Of a stretch of 5,037 nt of DNA, positions 1 through 5,037 are shown one piece after another (position 1 is the stretch's first letter; every line of letters begins with the position of its first letter). The DNA comes from Deltaproteobacteria bacterium. GTDB taxonomy: Bacteria; Myxococcota_A; Polyangia; Polyangiales; Houyiibacteriaceae. Location: the NCBI GenBank assembly GCA_003647035.1, contig QMMB01000273.1:1-5037 (forward strand), in the 5' to 3' direction. A program made the translations under genes and the position numbers. The notes under the pieces were generated by a model. That model was not told the origin of the DNA, searched no databases, and saw nothing but the letters and a program-made list of their open reading frames with translations.

Positions 1-123
1 CACGATGCGAGCCGACGCACCCTCGATGTTCACATATCGAGGCTCCGCGGCAAGCTCGGTCGTGACGCCGCGCAGCTCGAAACCGTGTGGGGCATCGGTT
101 ATCGCCTTTCGGCAGGCTCATGA
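1..123 (+). CDS. OmpR-family response regulator, C-terminal fragment (winged-helix DNA-binding end)
   Basis: Reading from base 1, 40 codons end at TGA 121-123. The 5' part of the gene lies outside the window. The visible residues include RTLDVHISRLRGKLG and, near the end, ETVWGIGYRLS. These match the recognition helix and C-terminal beta-hairpin wing of OmpR/PhoB-type regulators, where 'DVHIxxLRxKL' and 'TVxGxGYxL' are the family signatures. By family knowledge, the protein is a cytoplasmic transcription factor whose missing N-terminal receiver domain is phosphorylated on Asp by a cognate kinase. The stop overlaps the ATG of the following histidine kinase by 4 nt (ATGA), so the two are almost certainly co-transcribed, translationally coupled partners. 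The target genes cannot be inferred because the receiver domain and upstream DNA are absent. Confidence 0.93.
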   Translation, partial: HDASRRTLDVHISRLRGKLGRDAAQLETVWGIGYRLSAGS

Positions 124-1514
124 AGCTTCGCGCACGGCTGGCGTTGACCCTCGGCCTGGCGACGATCTCGTTGCTGGTGCTGATGGGTTGGGCCCAGTCC
201 CGTTGGCGCTCTCAGCTGAGAGTCGAAGCGCTTGCGGGGGCGGCGGTGCATCGAATGGGCTCGGGTGGGCGCCAGCGTTGCGAGGCGAACCCGGAAAGCT
301 GGCCGGGCCCTCAGGGGGCACCGCATGCTCGTCGTCGGCCAGGGCCATCTCGTCAGTCGTTCCCGCGACATCGAGTGTTCGCGTACGACACGAACCTCCG
401 GAGCCGCAATCCCGATAGCCCGACGTTTCCGCCCGAGCTCGCGCAACAGCTGAGGGCAGGCAACGACATCGCCGCATACCGTTCTGAGGACCATCGACGC
501 ACCCAAGTCGCGGTGCGCATGCCTTGGGACGAGGGACCTTGTGCAGTGGTGCTGATGCGCGCGAAAGGACCGCCCCCTTGGTTCTCCGGTGCAGTTCTGA
601 TGCCGGCAGTTCTCGTCGCGCTGGTCATGATCCTCGTCGCGCTTCTCAGCGCTGGTCCGGTGGTTCGTCGCGTCCGCCAGCTGACCGAATCGGTCCGGAA
701 GCTAGGGAGCGGGTCCGAAGAGCCGATCCACGTCGACGGCAACGATGAGATTGCCGAGCTAGGCGCCGCGTTCGAACAAAGCCGCCAGACAATCCAAGCG
801 CAGCTGCAGTCCGTACGAGACCGCGAGGCCGCGCTCCGCAACTACATTGCCAACACGACGCACGACGTGATGCTCCCGCTCACTGTGCTGCAGGGGCACC
901 TCGTCTCGCTCCAGCAACGCATCGAAGCCGGTGAAGCGCTCGACGCGAAGGCCTTCGTGCCGAGTATCGAGGAATCGCAGTACCTAGGCTCGCTCCTGCA
1001 CAATCTCAACGCCGCGGCGCGCCTCGAAGCGAACGAAGGCCTCGCCCATCGGGATCCGATCGACCTCAATCGTCTGGTCGAACGCGTGGTCGACCGGCAT
1101 CGTCCGATTGCGAAGCGCAAACAAATCGTACTCGAGGTTGCCGTGCCGGAAGGCACGATCGAGTTTCCCGGTGACCTCACTCTGCTGGAGCAGGCGCTCG
1201 GAAACGTGGTTCAGAACGCGGTTCGCTACAACCGAGCGGGGGGGCACGTCGCGGTGCTTCTCGATGGAACCGACGACGTGTGGACCTTCAAAGTCGTCGA
1301 CGACGGGCCGGGTATTGCGGAAGCTGATCGCCGTCGCGTGCTGGAACCGTCCTTCCGGGGCAGTGAGGCACGCACGCGCCACCCGCATGGAATGGGGCTC
1401 GGGCTGCATATCGCCAGCCATGTCGCCAGGCGCCACGGCCTACGTCTCGCGCTCGCCGATACGAAGGGCGGTGGCCTGACGGTCGAGCTGCAATTTGGCC
1501 CACGCGATACTTGA
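120..1514 (+). CDS. Membrane sensor histidine kinase (HAMP-HisKA-HATPase), partner of the upstream response regulator
   Basis: A 464-aa two-component sensor kinase. The ATG at 120 is chosen over an in-frame GTG at 87 because it gives the classic ATGA overlap with the regulator stop, has GGCAGG just upstream (111-116), and starts with a Lys/Arg-rich segment before a membrane helix. Domains in order: TM1 about 7-24; an extracytoplasmic sensor region about 25-155 with two cysteines (C54, C141); TM2 about 157-179; HAMP about 180-230 with the 'NDEIAELGAAF' signature; HisKA about 237-305 with phospho-acceptor H248 in THDVMLPL; HATPase about 350-460. The ATPase shows the N-box (N362, N366), G1 box (DDGPG, 394-398), F-box (F412) and G2 box (GMGLGL, 424-429), so all ATP-binding elements are present. 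The H-box departs from the common HE-x-R/K-T/N-PL pattern, with Asp at +1 and Leu at +4. The ligand is unknown; the sensor region matches no domain I can name. Confidence 0.93.
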   Translation: MKLRARLALTLGLATISLLVLMGWAQSRWRSQLRVEALAGAAVHRMGSGGRQRCEANPESWPGPQGAPHARRRPGPSRQSFPRHRVFAYDTNLRSRNPDSPTFPPELAQQLRAGNDIAAYRSEDHRRTQVAVRMPWDEGPCAVVLMRAKGPPPWFSGAVLMPAVLVALVMILVALLSAGPVVRRVRQLTESVRKLGSGSEEPIHVDGNDEIAELGAAFEQSRQTIQAQLQSVRDREAALRNYIANTTHDVMLPLTVLQGHLVSLQQRIEAGEALDAKAFVPSIEESQYLGSLLHNLNAAARLEANEGLAHRDPIDLNRLVERVVDRHRPIAKRKQIVLEVAVPEGTIEFPGDLTLLEQALGNVVQNAVRYNRAGGHVAVLLDGTDDVWTFKVVDDGPGIAEADRRRVLEPSFRGSEARTRHPHGMGLGLHIASHVARRHGLRLALADTKGGGLTVELQFGPRDT

Positions 1515-1519
1515 CCCGA

Positions 1520-1529
1520 GGACCGGTCC
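1520..1529. repeat. Perfect 10-bp palindrome GGACCGGTCC between kinase and Roadblock genes
   Basis: The 42-nt gap between the kinase stop and the Roadblock start contains GGACCGGTCC, a perfect inverted repeat with no spacer. It has no loop or following T-run, so it is not a rho-independent terminator. It could be a half-site pair for a small dimeric regulator, but a 10-bp GC palindrome can also arise by chance in GC-rich DNA. I record it only as visible structure. Confidence 0.3.
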
Positions 1530-1547
1530 GTGCGGTGATCGCGGAGC

Positions 1548-1552
1548 GGAGG
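1548..1552 (+). promoter_or_regulatory. Shine-Dalgarno GGAGG of the Roadblock gene
   Basis: GGAGG lies 4 nt before ATG 1557, and the surrounding GCGGAGGAACG is purine-rich. It is the strongest ribosome-binding site in the window and fixes the start of the Roadblock/LC7 gene. It also suggests that this gene is translated independently of the kinase upstream, unlike aroQ and accC, which lack a clear site. Confidence 0.75.
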
Positions 1553-1556
1553 AACG

Positions 1557-1913
1557 ATGTTCAAAGAGATACTGCAAGACCTCGTCGAGCGAACCGATGG
1601 CGGACTGGCTGGGCTCCTAATGGCGTCGGACGGGATCGCCATCGATCAATACTCGAAGGGCGACGGCCCCTTCGATATTGAATCGGTTGGGATGGAGTAC
1701 AGCGTCGTGCTCAAGGGCATCCAACGCGCCGCTGAAATGCTCGACACCGGCGCCGCCACGGAAATCTCGGTCAAGACCGAGCGGCTGACAACGGTGGTCC
1801 GTATGCTCTCGGACGAATACTTCGTCGCCCTTACGGTCGCGCCCGGCGGAAACGTCGGCAAGGCGCGCTTTCTACTGCGCGCCAGCGCGCCCAAGCTGAT
1901 CGAAAACCTCTGA
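1557..1913 (+). CDS. Roadblock/LC7 domain protein (MglB-like)
   Basis: A 118-aa single-domain protein, the usual length for bacterial Roadblock/LC7 proteins. The signature is the N-terminal helix followed by GLAGLLMASDGIAID (16-30), the first two strands and turn of the fold. Then come a helix at about 46-62 (VGMEYSVVLKGIQRAAEML spans 44-62), further strands (EISVKTERLTTVVRML, 69-84; YFVALTVAP, 88-96) and a C-terminal helix (KARFLLRASAPKLIENL, 102-118). There is no signal peptide or membrane segment, so it should be cytoplasmic. By family knowledge, such proteins dimerise and bind small Ras-like GTPases; MglB is the activator of MglA in Myxococcus polarity control. No GTPase gene is visible here, so the partner and exact role are unknown. 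The 4-nt gap to aroQ indicates an operon with the metabolic genes. ATG 1557 has a strong GGAGG site. Confidence 0.88.
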   Translation: MFKEILQDLVERTDGGLAGLLMASDGIAIDQYSKGDGPFDIESVGMEYSVVLKGIQRAAEMLDTGAATEISVKTERLTTVVRMLSDEYFVALTVAPGGNVGKARFLLRASAPKLIENL

Positions 1914-1917
1914 CGCC

Positions 1918-2373
1918 ATGGGGGCCTCGGCGAAACGCATCCTGGTGCTCAACGGACCCAACCTCAACTTGCTGGGAACTCGCGAACCCGATGTATACGG
2001 CGCCGCCACTCTGGACGACATCGAGCAGGGTCTGGCCGACCTGGCGAAGGATCTGGGCGTTGCTATCGAATGCCGACAATCCAATCAAGAGGGGCAGCTC
2101 ATCGATTGGCTTCACGACGCACGCGATTCGTTCGACGGCGTCGTCATCAACCCAGGCGGTCTGACGCACACTTCCGTCTCGTTGCGTGACGGAATCAGTG
2201 CAGCGGGATTACCGACGGTCGAGGTGCATATCTCCAACACACAGGCGCGCGAATCGTTTCGTCACCAGTCATTGACAGCCGCCGTGTGTATTGGTTCCGT
2301 GGTTGGCTTCGGAAAGAACAGCTACGCGCTTGGCCTTCGTGCACTAATCGACTATCTGAACGCTGCCGGCTAA
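1918..2373 (+). CDS. aroQ: 3-dehydroquinate dehydratase, type II
   Basis: A 151-aa protein, the typical size of the small dodecameric type II enzyme. It dehydrates 3-dehydroquinate to 3-dehydroshikimate in the shikimate pathway to aromatic amino acids, in the cytoplasm. The N-terminal strand and lid loop are clear: LVLNGPNLNLLGTREPDVYG, with N12, R22 and the catalytic Tyr Y27. The substrate-binding segment NPGGLTHTS gives N78 and H84, followed by D91 in LRDG. VEVHISN gives the catalytic-base partner H104 (the His equivalent to H101 of the M. tuberculosis enzyme), and R115 lies in ESFRHQS. All expected active-site positions are therefore present. The residue pair after SN is Thr-Gln rather than the usual Ile/Val-His/Tyr, a mild variation. 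ATG 1918 has no good Shine-Dalgarno site and sits 4 nt after the Roadblock stop, suggesting translational coupling. Confidence 0.96.
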   Translation: MGASAKRILVLNGPNLNLLGTREPDVYGAATLDDIEQGLADLAKDLGVAIECRQSNQEGQLIDWLHDARDSFDGVVINPGGLTHTSVSLRDGISAAGLPTVEVHISNTQARESFRHQSLTAAVCIGSVVGFGKNSYALGLRALIDYLNAAG

Positions 2374-2385
2374 TCTATCGTCGCC

Positions 2386-2390
2386 GGGAG
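2386..2390 (+). promoter_or_regulatory. Shine-Dalgarno GGGAG of accB
   Basis: GGGAG lies 5 nt before ATG 2396, within the 22-nt gap after the aroQ stop. It supports the accB start and independent initiation of accB translation. The gap is too short for a separate promoter or terminator. Confidence 0.6.
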
Positions 2391-2395
2391 ACCCC

Positions 2396-2833
<438 letters not shown>

Positions 2834-2836
2834 GCC

Positions 2837-4168
2837 GTGTTCGAGAAAGTCCTCATCGCAAATCGAGGTGAGATCGCGCTCCGCGTGATTCGCTCGTGCC
2901 GCGAGCGCGGCCTACGGACCGTCGCGGTTCATAGCGAGATCGATGCCGACGCGCTGCACACTCGGCTGGCTGACGAGGCGATCTGCATCGGGCCGGCTGA
3001 CCCGATGCGCAGCTACCTCCACATCCCCGCGATCATCGCGGCGGCGGAAATCACCGGCGCCGATGCGGTGCATCCTGGCTATGGATTTTTGTCAGAGAAC
3101 CCCGAGTTCGCGGAAACCTGCGCCCAATGCGGGCTCGAGTTCATCGGGCCGCTCCCCGACCAGATGCGCCAATGGGGAGACAAAGTAAGCGCGCGCGCGC
3201 TGGCCAAGTCCCTCGGCCTTCCCACGATCGAAGGCACCGAGCTCATCGAAGATATCGACGACGCCGTGAAGAAGGCAGAAGCGCTTGGTTTTCCGCTGCT
3301 GCTAAAGGCTTCTGGGGGCGGCGGCGGCCGGGGCATGCACATCCTGCAGTCCAAGGAAGAACTGCGCGCGATCTTCGGGACGGCACGCGCCGAGTCGCGC
3401 GTCGCCTTCGGCAACGACGCGCTCTACTTCGAGAAGTACATCGACCGACCACGGCACATCGAGTTCCAGGTCCTCGGCGACAAACATGGCAACGTTCACG
3501 TCCTCGGCGAACGCGAATGTTCCATCCAACGACGCCATCAGAAGATCCTCGAAGAAGCCCCGAGCGTAGCGCTTTCCGACGAGTTACGACGCGATATGTC
3601 AGCCACCATCCGGCGTGCCATGGGCGAAGCCGGCTACTTATCGGCCGGGACCCTCGAGTTCTTGCTCGACGACCGCGGCGAGCTGACGTTCCTCGAGATG
3701 AACCCACGCATCCAAGTCGAGCACCCCGTCACCGAGCTCGTCATGGGCATCGACTTGGTCGACGAACAGATCCGAATCGCAGACGGCAAGCGGTTGGAGC
3801 TGCCGGAGCACCTTGCCCCGCGAGGTCATGCCATCGAGTGCCGCATCAATGCCGAGGACCCGGACACGTTTGCCCCCAGTCCCGGCAGGATCACCGAGCT
3901 GCACATGGCAGGCGGAACCGGCGTCCGCATCGACAGTGGCGTGTACGGCGGCGGGCTCGTTCCGTCCCATTATGACCCCTTGATCGCCAAGCTCATCGTA
4001 CATGCACCGACACGAGCTCAGGCGATTGCCAAGATGCGGAGAGCGCTCAGCGAGACGCTTATTGGGGGTATAGTCACCAACATTCCGCTCCATCAGCGGA
4101 TCCTCGCGCACCCCGCCTTCGAGGAAGGCCGGTTCTCGACGCATTTCCTCGACGAGCTCCAGGCCTAG
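2837..4168 (+). CDS. accC: Biotin carboxylase subunit of acetyl-CoA carboxylase
   Basis: A 443-aa protein (E. coli AccC is 449 aa), complete from a GTG start to TAG. It uses ATP and bicarbonate to carboxylate biotin on AccB. The N-terminal domain starts FEKVLIANRGEIALRVIR and includes HPGYGFLSENPEFAE (79-93). The ATP-grasp domain shows K116 (GDK), K157 and the glycine-rich loop SGGGGGRGM (159-167). It continues with H207/E209 in RHIEFQ, K236 in RRHQKILEE, metal ligands E274 (GTLEF) and E287, and MNPRIQVEHP (N289, R291, Q293, E295). The C-terminal domain carries R336 in ECRINAEDP. All catalytic residues expected from the E. coli enzyme are seen. It has no biotinyl or carboxyltransferase extension, so it is a stand-alone subunit working with the adjacent AccB. 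The GTG start is fixed by homology of the first residues and the 3-nt gap. No clear Shine-Dalgarno is seen, so translation is probably coupled to accB. Confidence 0.97.
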   Translation: MFEKVLIANRGEIALRVIRSCRERGLRTVAVHSEIDADALHTRLADEAICIGPADPMRSYLHIPAIIAAAEITGADAVHPGYGFLSENPEFAETCAQCGLEFIGPLPDQMRQWGDKVSARALAKSLGLPTIEGTELIEDIDDAVKKAEALGFPLLLKASGGGGGRGMHILQSKEELRAIFGTARAESRVAFGNDALYFEKYIDRPRHIEFQVLGDKHGNVHVLGERECSIQRRHQKILEEAPSVALSDELRRDMSATIRRAMGEAGYLSAGTLEFLLDDRGELTFLEMNPRIQVEHPVTELVMGIDLVDEQIRIADGKRLELPEHLAPRGHAIECRINAEDPDTFAPSPGRITELHMAGGTGVRIDSGVYGGGLVPSHYDPLIAKLIVHAPTRAQAIAKMRRALSETLIGGIVTNIPLHQRILAHPAFEEGRFSTHFLDELQA

Positions 4169-4174
4169 CGCTTG

Positions 4175-4204
4175 TTGACCGCTACCATCCGGCATTAGTA
4201 GACT
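4175..4204 (+). promoter_or_regulatory. Candidate sigma-70-type promoter for the TPR gene
   Basis: TTGACC (4175-4180) matches the -35 consensus at 5 of 6 positions. TAGACT (4199-4204) matches the -10 consensus at 4 of 6, including the key first T, second A and last T, with an 18-nt spacer. The spacer and flanks (CCATCCGGCATTAG) are less GC-rich than the surrounding genes. It lies just after the accC stop and would place a transcript start near 4211, about 34 nt before TTG 4245. The position fits a separate transcription unit for the TPR gene. The sigma factor preference of this organism is unknown. Confidence 0.45.
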
Positions 4205-4237
4205 TGTGTGGGTGCACTGAACGCATGGGGGCTTAGC

Positions 4238-4242
4238 AGGGG
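4238..4242 (+). promoter_or_regulatory. Possible Shine-Dalgarno AGGGG of the TTG-start TPR gene
   Basis: AGGGG lies only 2 nt before TTG 4245, or 4 nt if the core is taken as AGG 4238-4240. The spacing is tighter than ideal, but it is the only purine-rich stretch that can serve this start, and an in-frame TGA at 4218-4220 rules out any start further upstream. Confidence 0.4.
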
Positions 4243-4244
4243 CA

Positions 4245-5037
4245 TTGGCTATCAATAGGAACAAGGTTCTGGACGCGGCGCGGAAGTACCAGTCGCGCGG
4301 CCAGTACGACAAAGCGATTGCCCAGTACAAGAAGCTGGTTGACGCCGACAAGCGAGACGTTCGTTCTCTGCTGAAGATCGGCGATTTGCACGTACGCAAG
4401 GGTGACCGCGGCTCGGCGATCGAAACATACGAAACCGTCGCAGGTCACTACGCCCAGCAAGGCTTCTTTCTCAAAGCGATCGCGGTCTACAAACAAATTC
4501 TGAAGCTCGACCCGTCACGGCTCGAAGCGCAGGTGCGGCTCGGCGAGATGTACGAGCAGCTCCAACTGATCAGTGACGCGATGAGCGTGTTCGAGGACGT
4601 CTCGAATGGCTTCATGCGCGCGGGCGACACGGACCAAGCGTTGGTGATGCTCGGCAAGATGGTGGAGCTCGATCCGGAGCACATTCCGGTGCGCATCAAG
4701 TACGCCGAAGCGTTGTCGCGGGCGGGGCGAACACAGGAAGCGGCAGACGAGTTCGAACAGGGCGCGCTGCTGCTGAAGGATCAGGGCCGGCTCGATGATT
4801 ACGTCAAGGTGGCCGAGCGTCTCCTGTACCACCGCAGCAACGATGTGCGCGTGGCAAAGGAGCTGGCCGAAACGTACGTCACCCGTCGCGATCCAAAGCG
4901 CGCGCTCGCCAAGTTACATATCTGTTTCAAAGCCGACCCGCGCGATGTCTCGACCCTGTCGCTACTCGCCGAAGCGTTCGTGATGCTGTCGCAGACCGAC
5001 AAGGCGATCAGCGTGTACCGCGAAGTCGCGCGGATCC
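4245..5037 (+). CDS. TPR-repeat protein, N-terminal part (truncated by window edge)
   Basis: 264 codons are visible and the gene continues past the right edge. The start is TTG 4245: the frame is closed by TGA 4218-4220, no ATG or GTG occurs between that stop and the conserved beginning, and the N-terminus MAINRNKVLDAARKYQSRG reads like the start of a repeat domain. Consecutive helix pairs of about 34 residues have TPR spacing. Examples are GQYDKAIAQYKKLVDAD (19-35), SAIETYETVAGHYAQQG (57-73), FLKAIAVYKQILKLDP (75-90), EMYEQLQLISDAMSVFEDV (101-119), DQALVMLGKMVELDP (130-144), GRTQEAADEFEQGALLL (161-177), DPKRALAKLHICFKADP (216-232) and a last one from TDKAISVYREV (251-261). There is no signal peptide or membrane helix, so it is probably cytoplasmic. 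TPRs are protein-binding scaffolds; the partner and any C-terminal domain are not visible. It is probably transcribed from its own promoter in the 76-nt gap after accC. Confidence 0.88.
   Translation, partial: MAINRNKVLDAARKYQSRGQYDKAIAQYKKLVDADKRDVRSLLKIGDLHVRKGDRGSAIETYETVAGHYAQQGFFLKAIAVYKQILKLDPSRLEAQVRLGEMYEQLQLISDAMSVFEDVSNGFMRAGDTDQALVMLGKMVELDPEHIPVRIKYAEALSRAGRTQEAADEFEQGALLLKDQGRLDDYVKVAERLLYHRSNDVRVAKELAETYVTRRDPKRALAKLHICFKADPRDVSTLSLLAEAFVMLSQTDKAISVYREVARI

Noticed and set aside
228..400. Possible frameshift in the sensor region of the kinase, because of its odd Gly/Arg/Pro-rich composition
   Set aside because: The single frame stays open through both membrane helices and the kinase core. 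The residues afterwards (VFAYDTNLRS, MPWDEGPCAV) look like ordinary sensor strands, so no frameshift is needed.
1511..1539. TTGACC at 1511-1516 overlapping the kinase stop, with TGCGGTGAT at a 17-nt spacing, as a promoter for the Roadblock operon
   Set aside because: The -35 match is good, but the -10 hexamer GGTGAT lacks the essential second-position A and matches only 3 of 6. Too weak to annotate; an operon promoter may lie elsewhere, for example within the kinase gene.
3127..3975. A 282-codon alternative + frame inside accC
   Set aside because: The translation is Arg/Pro/His-rich low-complexity sequence with no domain. It is a frame shadow of the fully conserved biotin carboxylase.
4225..4236. 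Tiny leader ORF ATG GGG GCT TAG just before the TPR start
   Set aside because: It has three sense codons, no ribosome-binding site and no attenuator-like hairpins. Most likely chance.
3638..4399. A 253-codon open frame on the minus strand across accC, the gap and the TPR gene
   Set aside because: It lies opposite two well-supported genes, its translation shows no recognisable domain, and long antisense frames are expected in GC-rich codon-biased DNA.
5032..5037. The window ends exactly on a BamHI site, GGATCC, possibly a clone boundary
   Set aside because: The same site occurs inside the window at 1052-1057 and 4098-4103, and the left edge has none. It is probably a coincidence or only a boundary artefact without biological meaning.

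Overview
The window is GC-rich, with mostly G or C in third codon positions, and is densely packed with genes all on the + strand. It looks like a chromosomal segment of a Gram-negative, Myxococcota-like or other 'deltaproteobacterial' organism. The reasons are the stand-alone Roadblock/LC7 (MglB-like) gene, the large TPR protein and the compact aroQ-accB-accC cluster. This placement rests on gene content only. No mobile element, CRISPR array, tRNA or rRNA gene was seen.

Layout: (1) 1-123 is the C-terminal end of an OmpR-type response regulator, cut by the window edge. (2) 120-1514 is its partner sensor histidine kinase, overlapping the regulator by ATGA. (3) After 42 nt comes a 118-aa Roadblock/LC7 protein (1557-1913). 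(4) aroQ, type II 3-dehydroquinate dehydratase, starts 4 nt later (1918-2373). (5) accB, biotin carboxyl carrier protein, starts 22 nt later (2396-2833). (6) accC, biotin carboxylase with a GTG start, follows after 3 nt (2837-4168). (7) A 76-nt gap holds a plausible sigma-70-type promoter. It is followed by a TPR-repeat protein that starts at TTG 4245 and runs off the right edge.

Functionally, the left part is a two-component signalling pair with a membrane sensor and DNA-binding output. The centre is a housekeeping metabolic operon. AccB and AccC form the biotin-carboxylation half of acetyl-CoA carboxylase, the first committed step of fatty-acid synthesis. AroQ catalyses the third step of the shikimate pathway. 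The Roadblock gene is spaced as the first gene of this operon, but its partner GTPase is not in the window. The TPR gene probably begins a separate transcription unit.

I found no strong sign of an undescribed multi-gene system. The points most worth a second look are the kinase's atypical H-box (His-Asp-Val-Met-Leu-Pro-Leu), its cysteine-containing periplasmic domain, the Roadblock gene joined to aroQ-accBC, and the TTG-initiated TPR gene, which is missed if only ATG and GTG starts are allowed.
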